Assembly (NCBI RefSeq): GCF_030812855.1
Contig: NZ_JAUSTK010000007.1
Location: 62,001 to 126,000, forward strand
Length of the DNA stretch: 64,000 nt
Direction of reading: 5' to 3'
Source: Paenibacillus wynnii
GTDB lineage: Bacteria; Bacillota; Bacilli; Paenibacillales; Paenibacillaceae
The notes under the pieces were generated by a model. That model was not told where the DNA came from and ran no database searches. It saw only the letters and a list, made by a program, of their open reading frames with translations. How positions within the stretch are numbered: the first letter of the stretch is position 1; each line of letters begins with the position of its first letter. The position numbers and the translations under genes are program-made. Positions 33,432-42,682 of the stretch are shown here, piece by piece.

Positions 33432-34466
33432 ATGATGAACACTTCCGTTTCAGAAAATAAGCAGTTAAACGTTCCGAAGAATTTCATAAAAGTACTTATA
33501 CTCCTTGTTATTTTACTCGGTATAAGTGTTTTGGCGTCGCTTGCCTTTGGCTCTCGTACCATTGGGTGGACACAACTTATGGATGGTTTGCTCCACCCTG
33601 ATGTACAGTCCCATGAAGCAAATGTTGTTCGCCAAAGAATTTCTAGAACTATATTTAGTTTAATGTGCGGTGCTGCATTAGGAGTTTCCGGGGCTCTAAT
33701 GCAATCCGTCACTCGTAATCCTATTGCAGATCCTAGTATATTGGGAGTCAACACCGGGGCCGCTCTATTTGTAGTTTGTGGAATTTCTTTCTTGAATATC
33801 AGTACTGCTAGTCAATATATATGGCTTGCACTACTCGGAGCGATCATAACTGCCATTTTTGTGTTCGGAATTGGGTCTATGGGGAGTGGTGGTGCCACCC
33901 CCCTTAAACTCGTTTTAGCGGGTGCTGCTACCAGTGCTGCATTATCGTCTCTAGTCATCGCAATTATGATCCCCCGTACAAACGTTATGGATCAATTTAG
34001 ATTTTGGCAAGTAGGCAGTGTTGGATCAGGAAACTGGAGTTCTATCTCTACTTTTATTCCTTTTCTAATTGTTGGAATACTAATAGCATTGTTCACAGCA
34101 CCGGCACTAAATGCATTGGCTTTAGGTGATGAGGTGGCTACAGGGTTGGGAGTACGCACTGGAATGATTAGACTAATTGCTGCTTTTGCCGGTATTCTAT
34201 TATGCGGTGCAGCAACAGCACTAGCAGGTCCTATTGGCTTTATTGGTCTTTTAGCCACCCACGTAGTACGACTCGTTATTGGACCTGATTTACGCTTTGT
34301 TATCCCGATGTCAGCTCTTTCAGGGGCAATCATTCTAACGATATCAGATATATTCGGAAGGCTTATCGGTAGTCCCGGGGAACTAGAAGTGGGTATAGTT
34401 ACAGCATTTATTGGGGCTCCTATTCTCATCCTATTAACTATGAAAGCGAAAATGCGGACGTTATGA
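33432..34466 (+). CDS. Iron-siderophore ABC permease (FecCD family), first subunit
   Basis: 344 residues and about nine to ten helices. Family features: R-I-S-R-T-I-F-S-L-M-C-G-A-A-L-G-V-S-G, Q-S-V-T-R-N-P-I-A-D-P-S-I-L-G and G-P-I-G-F-I-G-L-L-A-T-H near the ATPase-coupling loop. The ATG touches the preceding stop codon and has no strong ribosome site, so translation is probably coupled. It pairs with the next gene to form the heterodimeric channel. Confidence 0.9.
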   Translation: MMNTSVSENKQLNVPKNFIKVLILLVILLGISVLASLAFGSRTIGWTQLMDGLLHPDVQSHEANVVRQRISRTIFSLMCGAALGVSGALMQSVTRNPIADPSILGVNTGAALFVVCGISFLNISTASQYIWLALLGAIITAIFVFGIGSMGSGGATPLKLVLAGAATSAALSSLVIAIMIPRTNVMDQFRFWQVGSVGSGNWSSISTFIPFLIVGILIALFTAPALNALALGDEVATGLGVRTGMIRLIAAFAGILLCGAATALAGPIGFIGLLATHVVRLVIGPDLRFVIPMSALSGAIILTISDIFGRLIGSPGELEVGIVTAFIGAPILILLTMKAKMRTL

Positions 34467-35494
34467 TGAATGAAAACTTGAACCTTATTATATTAGGTAG
34501 AGCAAAAAGACGTCGTCGTTTTATACTCATGACTTCCTTATTTGCAAGCATCGCTTTCGCACTGTGCTGCATGATGCTTATGCTAGGAAATACAATTTAT
34601 CCTGTTCAGGATGTAGTTCGTGTTCTACTGGGTGGGGATGTAAAAGGTGCAACATTTGCAGTGGGTACGATACGTTTTCCGAGGATGATCGCAGGTGTTT
34701 TTTCTGGATTTGCTTTCGGTGTTGGCGGATATATATTCCAGACCATGTTGCGAAATCCTTTAGCAAACCCAAATGTTATAGGAATAACAGCTGGTTCAAG
34801 TGCATCCGCTGTTTTTTGTATCATTGTTCTACACGCAAGTAATATGGTTGTTTCTATTGCTTCTGTTGTTGGTGGACTTGCGACCGTGTTCGTAATTTTT
34901 CTATTGTCAAAAGGGACCTCTTTTTCGATTGGTAGACTCATATTAATCGGAATTGGAATTCAAGCTATGCTAAACGCTGTAATATCCTACTTATTACTTA
35001 TTGGTAAGCAACAAGATGTCCCTACTGCCATGAGATGGCTAAGCGGTAGTCTAAATGGTGCCAAGATGGATAATCTTTATCCTCTTATCATTACAGTTCT
35101 TATCTTCACACCTATCATCATGGCACTTAGGAAACAATTAGATATGTTAGAACTTGGAGAGCAAGCAGCAACTTCACTTGGAGTCGATACGGATAAGACA
35201 AGAATTGCACTTATTATCAGTTCTGTACTTATCATTGCATTAGCTACAGCTACAACAGGACCCATTGCATTTGTCGCATTCCTTGCTGGACCTATCGCAA
35301 AAAGACTTGTTGGTGTAGGTTTTTCAAGCATTATCCCAGCTGGTCTTGTTGGAATCATTTTAGTTTTAGCATCAGATCTTATTGGGCAATTCGCATTCGT
35401 TACTAGATACCCTGTAGGGGTTATTACAGGAATTCTAGGTGCGCCTTACTTGATCTACTTGCTGATCCGAATCAATCGAAAGGGTGATTTATAA
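34463..35494 (+). CDS. Iron-siderophore ABC permease (FecCD family), second subunit
   Basis: 343 residues, overlapping the first permease gene by 4 bp. R-F-P-R-M-I-A-G-V-F-S-G-F-A-F-G-V-G-G, Q-T-M-L-R-N-P-L-A-N-P-N-V-I-G and G-P-I-A-F-V-A-F-L-A-G-P-I-A-K-R are the matching FecCD motifs. The basic N-terminus (G-R-A-K-R-R-R-R-F) faces the cytoplasm. Paralogous to the preceding gene, as expected of the heterodimer. Confidence 0.9.
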   Translation: MMNENLNLIILGRAKRRRRFILMTSLFASIAFALCCMMLMLGNTIYPVQDVVRVLLGGDVKGATFAVGTIRFPRMIAGVFSGFAFGVGGYIFQTMLRNPLANPNVIGITAGSSASAVFCIIVLHASNMVVSIASVVGGLATVFVIFLLSKGTSFSIGRLILIGIGIQAMLNAVISYLLLIGKQQDVPTAMRWLSGSLNGAKMDNLYPLIITVLIFTPIIMALRKQLDMLELGEQAATSLGVDTDKTRIALIISSVLIIALATATTGPIAFVAFLAGPIAKRLVGVGFSSIIPAGLVGIILVLASDLIGQFAFVTRYPVGVITGILGAPYLIYLLIRINRKGDL

Positions 35495-36309
35495 TGAACC
35501 CAACACATACTTTTCAAGCTGAAACCATCACCGCTGGATACGATAATAAAACCATTCTGCATGATGTGAGTATTTCCATTCCAAGTAATAAAATAAGCAT
35601 TATTATTGGAGCCAACGGCTGTGGTAAATCTACACTGCTTAAAACGATGGCGCGGCTTATTAAACCTACTTCCGGGCAAGTTACCTTGGATGGAGTACCC
35701 ATTCACAAAATCCCTCCAAAACAATTGGCACGTGTGTTAGGGCTTTTGCCTCAATCTCCTATTGTTCCAGAGGGAATAACGGTTGCAGATTTAGTTGGAC
35801 GAGGAAGATACCCACACCAAACGTTTCTTAAAGGTTGGACAAAAAAGGATTATGAAGCTGTTGCTGAGGCCATGGAAATTATGAATATTACTGAATTTGC
35901 CGATCGGAATATCGATGAGCTCTCTGGTGGTCAAAGACAGCGTGTCTGGATTGCGATGGCTCTGGCACAACAAACAGACATATTGTTTCTGGATGAACCA
36001 ACCACCTACTTAGATATCACCTATCAAGTCGAGATTCTTGATCTGCTGACAGATCTGAACCAAAAACGTGGTACAACCATTGTAATGGTTCTTCATGATA
36101 TCAATTTGTCCGCACGCTATGCAGACCATATTTTTGCTCTTCATGAGGGAAAGCTTGTAACCGAAGGCGAGCCCTCAAAGGTTATTACAAGTAATTTGAT
36201 TAAAGACATTTTTTGTCTCCAATGCGCTGTAATCAAAGACTCCGTTTCGGGCTCTCCTTCTGTGGTACCGATTGGACGACATCATAATAAAATGAAAATG
36301 TACTCTTAA
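35494..36309 (+). CDS. Iron-siderophore ABC ATPase (FecE family)
   Basis: 271 residues; the start overlaps the previous stop by one base. Walker A G-A-N-G-C-G-K-S-T, Q-loop L-L-P-Q-S-P, signature L-S-G-G-Q-R-Q-R, Walker B I-L-F-L-D-E-P-T-T-Y-L-D and the switch His in V-L-H-D-I-N-L-S-A-R. The T-Y-L-D variant and the G-R-G-R-Y-P-H-Q loop are typical of FecE/FhuC/YusV ATPases, some of which serve several permeases. A terminator follows at once. Confidence 0.92.
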   Translation: MNPTHTFQAETITAGYDNKTILHDVSISIPSNKISIIIGANGCGKSTLLKTMARLIKPTSGQVTLDGVPIHKIPPKQLARVLGLLPQSPIVPEGITVADLVGRGRYPHQTFLKGWTKKDYEAVAEAMEIMNITEFADRNIDELSGGQRQRVWIAMALAQQTDILFLDEPTTYLDITYQVEILDLLTDLNQKRGTTIVMVLHDINLSARYADHIFALHEGKLVTEGEPSKVITSNLIKDIFCLQCAVIKDSVSGSPSVVPIGRHHNKMKMYS

Positions 36310-36323
36310 TAAAAGATTTTAAA

Positions 36324-36364
36324 AGAAGGATAGTCCATGAATCTATAGGACTATCCTTCTTTTT
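36324..36364 (+). terminator. Terminator of the siderophore operon
   Basis: AGAAGGATAGTCC / GGACTATCCTTCT, 13-bp perfect stem, followed by TTTTTATT. Confidence 0.85.
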
Positions 36365-36460
36365 ATTCTTGCGAGCCTACTTACAATAGATATAAAAATA
36401 TCTACGGGATCCTCACTATCCACTGCAAACCCGAACCGTTGACTCTTGGATGATAGCGAC

Positions 36461-36829
36461 TTAGAAGCACGTGAACGAGCGAATCCGATTCAAATCGATA
36501 CCGAAGTATCCCCAGAAGAAACCGAACCATCTGAACCCTGCAACAGAATTACGCCCGACGAATACCGGGAAGAACCAGAATTGCTCGCCGTTGTTCAGCC
36601 AAATGTATGTGTTGCGGAACAGGCAGCGTCTGATCCCGCCGGGGTCGATGGCAAATGTGGCGGCCTGCATTTGCGGTACGAATTGCGGTGGAGGAGCCGT
36701 CGGCGCTTGAACGCCTCCCGGTGCACCTCCCGGAGTCCCCGGAAATCCCCCTGGTCCTCCCGGCACGCCAGGTCCGCCCGGGAATCCCGGAAATCCTCCG
36801 CCGGTTCCCGGCGTTGGAAAAAATCCCAT
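36461..36829 (-). CDS. Small collagen-like (Gly-Pro-rich) protein with aromatic C-terminus
   Basis: 122 residues behind AAAGGAG. Residues 1-45 are almost pure P-G-G / G-F-P-G / P-G-V triplets, collagen-like. After a Pro/Gln linker (P-P-P-Q-F-V-P-Q-M-Q) the second half is rich in aromatic residues and contains R-C-L-F-R-N-T-Y-I-W-L-N-N-G, F-V-G-R-N-S-V-A-G-F-R-W and a final F-T-C. Similar small proteins recur in Bacillus and Paenibacillus genomes, often among spore-associated genes; their function is not established. The two Cys could form a disulfide or cross-link. No signal peptide. Confidence 0.75.
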   Translation of the reverse strand: MGFFPTPGTGGGFPGFPGGPGVPGGPGGFPGTPGGAPGGVQAPTAPPPQFVPQMQAATFAIDPGGIRRCLFRNTYIWLNNGEQFWFFPVFVGRNSVAGFRWFGFFWGYFGIDLNRIRSFTCF

Positions 36830-36988
36830 ATGTGATCACTCCTTTCAATGAGTAGGCATAATCATCATATGCATTCGCGGAAAGAGCGCCTGGGCGAATG
36901 AAAAAAAAATCCCCGCCCAGCCGCGATTATGGAATTTTTTCTCAATTCTTTCGTCGATAGATAAACTAATCCGAGAATCTAAGGCTGC

Positions 36989-37080
36989 AAAAAGCTTGCC
37001 CTTATTTGTGATACGGTTCACCGCGCTGTCTGTAACGGCAAGTTTTAGGGCCATCCTATTATGGATGGCCCTTTCTTTTT
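36989..37080 (+). repeat. Dispersed two-hairpin repeat, copy E
   Basis: AAAAGCTTGCCCTTATTTGTG, ATACGGTTCACC, GCGCTGTCTGTAACGGCAAG and TTTT, then AGGGCCATCC / GGATGGCCCT with TTTC. The outer stem CTTGCC/GGCAAG is intact. It lies 160 bp upstream of the collagen-like gene and 30 bp from the GyrI-like remnant. Confidence 0.88.
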
Positions 37081-37112
37081 TCCCGCTTTATTGCTAACCG
37101 TTAGCACAATCG

Positions 37113-37316
37113 TTACTTTTTCTTTACTGGTATCCAGATCTCACCCTGTGTATGCCCTGGCATTCCATAATACATTTCGAAACCAGGTGCCTCAACCTGT
37201 TCGTATTCAGAGGTCGGAAACCACTCGGAATATATTCGTACCCATAATTTTTGCAAATCACATTGCGGGTCTGAAAAAATAGCCCAAGTTAATTCCGGGA
37301 CAGAAAGTTTTGTAAA
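37113..37316 (-). pseudogene. GyrI-like/AraC effector-binding domain remnant
   Basis: The minus-strand frame reads V-P-E-L-T-W-A-I-F-S, then I-Y-S-E-W-F-P-T-S-E-Y-E, then E-M-Y-Y-G-M-P-G-H-T-Q-G-E-I-W-I-P-V-K. This is the C-terminal half of the GyrI-like effector-binding domain found on AraC-type regulators. There is no start and no DNA-binding part. The next 200 bp upstream hold another short open frame (G-N-T-V-L-H-A-A-L-Y) that I cannot place. Confidence 0.65.
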
Positions 37317-37519
37317 AACATATCATGCACTTGAAAGATTCTCTAGTGTGATCATATAAGGCAGCATGCAATACGGTGTTACCAAAACGTCCCAGCAACT
37401 CGTTCATAAGGTCAACACTGCCATCCTCATCACATTTTTTACGGAATTGAGGAACTTCAGAAAAAGCTATTTGCTGGTTAAAATTCCGCGAGCTGCTAAA
37501 TCCTCTTTTGAGAAATAAC

Positions 37520-38776
37520 TTATGCGGCTTTGCCCGAGTGTGTATCCGTCCGATTGCGCCGAAAGAACGGCTTGCCCTTCGACCAATTGATGAACGGCTG
37601 CTCTATGACATAATAAGAGATCGTCGCCGCCGCATACGAGATTGCGACGACGGATACACTGATGCCTAACCATCGCCACACGTCCTCGACCCCGAAATAG
37701 CGATAATCCTTTATGACGTACATTTCGATTAACGTAATGAACAAATAGTGCCAAATATACAAGCCGAACGAAATTCTCGCGGTAAATCGGAAAAAGGGAT
37801 TTTCAAGTAAGCGTCCTAACATCAGGCTGAACGGTGCCGACAACAGCACGACTCCGAACAAAATCGCGTAGGTCGGGAAGTAGTACGGCTGTTGCTGGAA
37901 GCTGAAGTCAAATTCACCAAGGTGGCGCATGCGCCAGAGCAGCAAGCCGGCAAGCACCAAAGCTACTGCCCCGACGGCGTCGAACAGCCCGAGCTTGCGC
38001 AACCGCTCGATGGCGGGGCCGCGCTGCATAATCGCGACCGTTACGCCCGCCGCCAGGATGCCGATAGCGAAGTGGCCGAAAAATCCGATCGGGTTGTAAT
38101 TTGGCATCCAGTATTTTGCGCCGCCGATCAGACCAAATTCCCAACCTCGGCCATTCTCGCTTGGCGTAAACCACTGATGTATGAGCGAGTTGGCGACAAA
38201 CACCAATCCAAACGCGACGACCCAGAACAAGATCGCCTTTCCGAATGAACGCCGCTTGCTGAGCATAAACAATAAAGCCATAAACAAAGGCATAAGCATG
38301 TAGCAAAACACCTCGAAGCTGATCGACCAGAATGGCCCATTCAAGTCGGACGGAAATAACGTTGTATAGTGGAAGCCCGTCGTGAACGTGAAACCCGTTA
38401 TGATTCGCCGCCACAAGAACTCCGTATGAATGTCCAGCCCCCATACGAGCAACAGACAAACCAAGAACGAAACATAGAAGCCGGGCATAATTCTTGCAGC
38501 GCGACGCACTGCATACGTTCGGATACTCGGATACGCCTCATTTTCCAAATAAGCACTCCAAAAGGGGAAAGACAACAAAAATCCGCTTAACACGAAAAAC
38601 AAGCTGACCCCGCTGTTCCCAAGCAAGACAAACGACTGCACTTCTTGAAGCCAATGCTTTTGTGCGGGCATCGCTAGACGTTGTGATAAATGATGTAGGA
38701 TGACGGACAGGCAAGCGATCGCACGAACGCCATCCGCTCCTGTTAATCGGGTACTGTCTAACCGAATCTTTGACAT
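37520..38776 (-). CDS. Membrane acyltransferase, family 3 (OafA-like)
   Basis: 418 residues from the ATG at 38776 (AAGAGGA ahead; the frame to 38836 is not used). About ten helices. D-G-V-R-A-I-A-C-L-S-V-I-L-H-H near the start holds the conserved Arg and His; F-F-V-L-S-G-F-L-L-S-F-P-F and P-G-F-Y-V-S-F follow. Such enzymes acetylate surface polysaccharides or antibiotics across the membrane. Parent of the truncated copy at 63277-63648. Confidence 0.88.
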   Translation of the reverse strand: MSKIRLDSTRLTGADGVRAIACLSVILHHLSQRLAMPAQKHWLQEVQSFVLLGNSGVSLFFVLSGFLLSFPFWSAYLENEAYPSIRTYAVRRAARIMPGFYVSFLVCLLLVWGLDIHTEFLWRRIITGFTFTTGFHYTTLFPSDLNGPFWSISFEVFCYMLMPLFMALLFMLSKRRSFGKAILFWVVAFGLVFVANSLIHQWFTPSENGRGWEFGLIGGAKYWMPNYNPIGFFGHFAIGILAAGVTVAIMQRGPAIERLRKLGLFDAVGAVALVLAGLLLWRMRHLGEFDFSFQQQPYYFPTYAILFGVVLLSAPFSLMLGRLLENPFFRFTARISFGLYIWHYLFITLIEMYVIKDYRYFGVEDVWRWLGISVSVVAISYAAATISYYVIEQPFINWSKGKPFFRRNRTDTHSGKAA

Positions 38777-39108
38777 CAGCTTAATTTCCTCTTTTCCGAA
38801 TTGACTTCCCGAACGGATGATCGCCCGCGTAGACAACGAAATGGCCCTCGAACTGAACAGGATGACTGAAGCCTAGAACACCGCATCCGTTTGCCCACTA
38901 CTCCCATTCCCAATGGCGCTGTACATCGATTTCAGGTACTCCTATCTTCCAATAAATTACAGGAAAATCCTTCAATGATTTCATTATTCAGCAAATTTTT
39001 ACGGGGCTAACGGCGAATAATTTTCATTAACCACCTCATCGCCGTTTCAATATTGGCGGACTCCTTTCATGTTCCACAGTTTCTATTATGGCAAAGCAAT
39101 AAAGATAT
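38777..39108. other. Intergenic stretch without a gene
   Basis: About 330 bp between the acyltransferase and VanZ-like genes. Apart from the inverted repeat at 39009-39046 I see no gene, RNA or clear promoter. Confidence 0.5.
39009..39046. repeat. Inverted repeat (8-bp arms)
   Basis: AACGGCGA and TCGCCGTT, a perfect match, 22 bases apart. The arm sequence recalls the ACGGC/GGCGAA arms of the dispersed repeat, but the TGATACGGTTCACC core is absent. Confidence 0.4.
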
Positions 39109-39660
39109 TCAGAATCTCATTTTTATCATGAATAATAAATAGTATATCACTGGTAATCCCACGATAGCAGATAGTACTGTGATTACAGTTTGTACTTTCT
39201 TCTCATTTCGTAATATAAATAGTAAAGACTTATACCCTAAAATACCAATCCATCCACCTAAACCATTTAGAATGATATCATCAATATCTGCTGTCCCTAT
39301 TCCTAAAAGCCCCTGAATGATTTCAACAAATAAACTCACAATAAATATAAACAACAGATTGATTATTACTCTTTTATTCTTCTTAAATAATGACAAATAT
39401 ACACCAAGGGGAATAAAAATAAGTATATTGCCAACCACATTACCAAAAGCAAATTTTTTCAAATTAGCAGAACTGCCAGATATGTATTCACTTATACTAT
39501 TAAAGGGAATGAGATTGATTGACCTAACGAAAGTCCTTTGGCTATCAAACAGCTCCAAAATCGAAACTCTCGATAAGAACAATATTTTAATTAACAAAAG
39601 TATGTAACAGATAAAAACACCATATAAAAAGACTGTTACTATTCGTTCTCGTTTATTCAT
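39109..39660 (-). CDS. VanZ-like membrane protein
   Basis: 183 residues from the ATG at 39660 with AAAGGAGA ahead; the longer frame to 39780 has no support. Five helices and the VanZ-like signature F-G-N-V-V-G-N-I-L-I-F-I-P-L-G-V-Y, E-I-I-Q-G-L-L-G-I-G-T-A-D-I-D-D-I-I-L-N-G-L-G. VanZ raises teicoplanin resistance by an unknown route; most homologues are uncharacterised. Monocistronic, AT-rich compared with its neighbours, which hints at transfer. Confidence 0.85.
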   Translation of the reverse strand: MNKRERIVTVFLYGVFICYILLLIKILFLSRVSILELFDSQRTFVRSINLIPFNSISEYISGSSANLKKFAFGNVVGNILIFIPLGVYLSLFKKNKRVIINLLFIFIVSLFVEIIQGLLGIGTADIDDIILNGLGGWIGILGYKSLLFILRNEKKVQTVITVLSAIVGLPVIYYLLFMIKMRF

Positions 39661-39718
39661 AATATCTCCTTTCCAAACTAGTCTTGAATGGCTTTGTTTT
39701 CGTCGTCTGAAAGGGCGG

Positions 39719-39890
39719 TCAGCATGATGTCGAGAATGACAAGCTGGTAAAGATTTGCTTAGCCCAGTTCTCACCGCCATTAGATGTTTTATATATCCAT
39801 GGGGTTTGACTTGTTTCTAAATTAACCCCTATCCAACCCTGCAATGAATCGGTAAAGGATATCGTTTCTTTGTTTCCGATAGAATTCCGT
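39719..39890 (-). pseudogene. BNR/YCF48-like beta-propeller protein, C-terminal remnant
   Basis: The minus-strand frame reads I-S-F-T-D-S-L-Q-G-W-I-G-V, then W-I-Y-K-T-S-N-G-G-E-N-W-A-K-Q-I and stops. T-x-N-G-G-x-x-W is the Asp-box-like motif of sialidase/photosystem-II-assembly-type propellers, and D-x-x-x-G-W-I-G is the strand before it. Only the last blade remains. Confidence 0.65.
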
Positions 39891-39982
39891 TGATGCTACT
39901 TCGGCCTGGGGAACCTGCTGTTCTGCTAAGCAAGCCCCAGGAGAACTCATAAACACATAAGGTTATCCATATCTAGTTAACT

Positions 39983-40007
39983 AAAAAAGCACCTCGTGTA
40001 AGGTGCC
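39983..40007 (-). terminator. Terminator of the 40021-41554 gene pair
   Basis: On the minus strand GGCACCTTACACGAGGTGC followed by TTTTTTAG, starting 14 bp after the stop codon. Confidence 0.8.
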
Positions 40008-40020
40008 AGCCAACAAATAA

Positions 40021-40752
40021 TTAATACATATGTAAAAACCAGGCCTTTGAGAAAACGGCATTAAAGGAGTCGTCCTTCTTGTTAAGCACCACTTCATAAA
40101 TCTTTGTAAGGTGTTTATAATAATAGCGGCTCCAATAAATAAGGTTCACAAGAACAAAAACCGTTGCTATGGCAAAATTATACCCTTCAAAAGGGATCAG
40201 CATATAAGTCGCAATCCATAGGACCAGCGAAAACATTAGTACCATTACATTATAAAGTATCGTTTCTGCACTATTTTGAATTTTTCGGAAGGTTTTAAAG
40301 AAGTTCACTTCTTTTCTCTCTTCAGTACCCTGTAACACGAGAACCGTATTCGAGTTTATAACTATGTTTTTATAGTAGAGATGCTGAATTAAATCTTTGT
40401 TAATCTGATCTTCCTTATACTGGAATAGTTGGGTAATCGTACGACAGGTTATCCAATACACCTCTTTGTATATACGATATCTCATAACTACTTGGACAAG
40501 CATGACTCCCAGTACATACAGTGCCAGAAACCCCGAACCCTTTGCGTACAGAGAAGCTTTCATATTGATTATAGCGGGAATAACAAAACTAATCACGGCG
40601 ATATAAAAGGCAATCGTCTGATCCCTTTTTTTCTGCTGTAGACCTAATTCATTGACGCTCAGTTCATAAAGATTTTCTAGGCGGAGGCTTTTACTCTCAG
40701 CAACCATCCCCCGGTGAATATTAAAGTTCTGATATTGGAAATCTCCGTTCAC
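40021..40752 (-). CDS. Four-helix membrane protein of unknown function
   Basis: 243 residues from a GTG behind GAGGGGG. Two helix pairs: I-A-F-Y-I-A-V-I-S-F-V-I-P-A-I-I with L-A-L-Y-V-L-G-V-M-L-V-Q, and a later pair around V-M-V-L-M-F-S-L-V-L-W-I and A-I-A-T-V-F-V-L-V-N. A charged cytoplasmic segment of about 70 residues lies between them. The layout resembles SLATT-like membrane proteins, but I see no diagnostic motif and do not assign it. It follows the inositol-phosphatase-family gene by 14 bp and shares its terminator, so the two work together. Confidence 0.6.
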   Translation of the reverse strand: MNGDFQYQNFNIHRGMVAESKSLRLENLYELSVNELGLQQKKRDQTIAFYIAVISFVIPAIINMKASLYAKGSGFLALYVLGVMLVQVVMRYRIYKEVYWITCRTITQLFQYKEDQINKDLIQHLYYKNIVINSNTVLVLQGTEERKEVNFFKTFRKIQNSAETILYNVMVLMFSLVLWIATYMLIPFEGYNFAIATVFVLVNLIYWSRYYYKHLTKIYEVVLNKKDDSFNAVFSKAWFLHMY

Positions 40753-40768
40753 AATATGCCCCCTCTAT

Positions 40769-41554
40769 TTACTCTCGATAAGGAATTAACGGTATTTCAT
40801 CCGTTACTACTTTCCTTAGATATTCGTAATTCTCCTTCGTGTTAGCCGCAAGTAGCGGAATTGGGCGGTTGAATACCGTTCTATCGTATTCAATGGTTCC
40901 CAAGAAACCTCCTGCTTCACGAATAATAACATCTGATGCTGCAAAATCCCAAGGAAACACCCGAATCTCAAAATATAATTCAACCCGCCCGCAAGCTAAA
41001 TTAGTTAGCTCGATTGCTGCAGAGCCCAGCCGACGTATATCCTCGCAATCGCTATAAACTTTCTCTATAATATTAAAACATGGCTTCGCATAGTTTTTGT
41101 TGTACAGACTCATGGCTGTGCAAAACATGGAATGCTCGATGTCCCGATCGGAAACTTTAATTCTCTTGCCATTTAAAAAGGCACCTTTTCCCTTCTCAGC
41201 GTAAAACATTTCATCTCGGAAAGGGTTATACACCACGCCTAAAATAGCCTCGTTATCCTTGATTAGCCCTACTGATATAGCGCTGCAGCCCAAATTTCTG
41301 ATAAAATTCGATGTTCCATCGATTGGATCCACAATCCACAGATAATCATAATGATACTCATGATCTTCGCTTTCCTCACCGATAAATCCGCTTGAGTCTA
41401 ATAAAGGCTCTAGGCGCTCTTTTATTAAAGCCTGCACGGACAAATCCACCGATGTTACATTATTTGTAGCATCCCCCTTGCTTTTAATAACGAATTTTTG
41501 TTCCTCAAACAGTCGACTTGCTTCTCTTACAATATCAATCACTTTTTCAATCAA
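40769..41554 (-). CDS. Inositol monophosphatase family phosphatase
   Basis: 261 residues from a TTG behind GAAGAGGTG. Metal sites are intact: G-E-E-S-E-D (E ligand), W-I-V-D-P-I-D-G-T-S-N-F (D..D ligands) and W-D-F-A-A-S-D-V-I-I-R-E-A-G-G. The family removes phosphate from inositol-1-phosphate, 3'-phosphoadenosine phosphates (CysQ) or histidinol phosphate. Substrate cannot be decided here. Its partner is the unknown membrane protein. A second, different family member lies at 49240. Confidence 0.87.
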   Translation of the reverse strand: MIEKVIDIVREASRLFEEQKFVIKSKGDATNNVTSVDLSVQALIKERLEPLLDSSGFIGEESEDHEYHYDYLWIVDPIDGTSNFIRNLGCSAISVGLIKDNEAILGVVYNPFRDEMFYAEKGKGAFLNGKRIKVSDRDIEHSMFCTAMSLYNKNYAKPCFNIIEKVYSDCEDIRRLGSAAIELTNLACGRVELYFEIRVFPWDFAASDVIIREAGGFLGTIEYDRTVFNRPIPLLAANTKENYEYLRKVVTDEIPLIPYRE

Positions 41555-41826
41555 AGGAACACCTCTTCCTTATTCGGCTATAATGTTTTATCCATCAAAA
41601 TGAATTATACCCTTTTAATTATTTCTAGATTAAGAACGGTGTTTTCGCCTAAATTGCATACAAAACTCCATAATCGCCGTACGCGGTACTATCCTGAAGG
41701 ATACTATTTTGAACGCCTGCCTGTTTAATTTTATACCAAAGAAGTGTGTCTCTTCAATTATGTTTTTACGAATCGAGTGTTCCGATTTTCCGCGAACCAT
41801 TATATCAAAGGCTTAGGAGCGCAGAA
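41555..41826. other. Intergenic stretch without a gene
   Basis: Upstream region of the phosphatase gene. Contains no convincing gene; open frames here are short and unlike known proteins. Confidence 0.45.
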
Positions 41827-42240
41827 TCATATTATCCGCTGTCCTGCCTCGTAAGATCCCAGTTTCTTGGCTACTTCATACCCGGTACCTCCACCCGCGA
41901 ATACCTCCAGGAACGTCCGAGGAAATAAAAACACAATTCCATTAATCCAACCTCCAATAAGAGATGGGTCGTTTATTTCATTAGGGGTTGACCTAGAGTT
42001 CTTGTCGAACCAAAAAAAGAGAACCCGTGCGTAAACGGACAGAGAAAACCTTATTGGAGTAAAACCGGACGATTGGGGATTTTTATGGACACCAGGGACG
42101 CTACCTGAGCAGTGGTTCTTTCCAAAAGAGGCTGTTTTTGATTGAATAGCGTCTCCTGAGTCCGCTTGGGATTCGCATGACCCTTTGAGACTTAAATAGC
42201 GGCTATACAGTCCGCACAGAGGTGTAGGGTATTCCGTCAA
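41827..42240 (-). pseudogene. Probable remnant of an unknown membrane-associated protein
   Basis: A 137-codon frame whose last 60 residues look protein-like (F-F-W-F-D-K-N, D-P-S-L-I-G-G-W-I-N-G-I-V-F-L-F-P-R-T-F-L-E-V-F, G-G-G-T-G-Y-E-V-A-K-K-L-G). The N-terminal half looks like random translation. Probably the 3' end of a deleted gene. The minus-strand frame at 42346-42531 just upstream (ending L-E-L-D-K-G-D-Y) may be another scrap. I do not recognise either. Confidence 0.35.
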
Positions 42241-42682
42241 CCAGATGGTTCTTCTTACCGTTTATTTGGATAATAAATGGTTTGCTAACTTGCGTTAAAA
42301 TAACAAGTTGTTGCCCAATCGAAGGAATCCATTTTTCTAGCACGCTTAGTGCCTGATATTGTAATCCCCTTTATCCAATTCAAGAGCAGCCTGAATCAAT
42401 GGTAATCCCACGCCTTCATGCTCGTGTAAATCTTGAACAATATACCGCAAACAATCTTTTTCCTCATTTGACGGGCTTGATAACGATAAGTGATTTCCTG
42501 CGAATGCGCAGAGGTCTCTGACTATGTACAAGCATAAATTGGAGGATATTCAATAGCCATGTGCAGCGGTTCGTAGGTCTGTTCCGTTGGTTCCTTCCAA
42601 AATCAAGAATGAGACGCATTTGTTACTTACAATGAAATTACCATTAATAGATACTTTGTACAGCTAACAATAGGAATTACAC

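Noticed and set aside
36845..37054. Open frame reading A-L-K-L-A-V-T-D-S-A-V-N-R-I-T on the minus strand, shared with 63555-63887
   Set aside because: The shared peptide is the antisense translation of the dispersed repeat (copies E and K). It reflects repeat identity, not a protein family.
37914..38459. 181-codon minus-strand frame within the acyltransferase gene
   Set aside because: Shadow of the acyltransferase in another frame; low-complexity Arg/Gly content from GC-rich codons.
39009..39046. Counting the AACGGCGA/TCGCCGTT inverted repeat as another copy of the dispersed element
   Set aside because: Only the arm sequence is similar; the core motif and second hairpin are absent.
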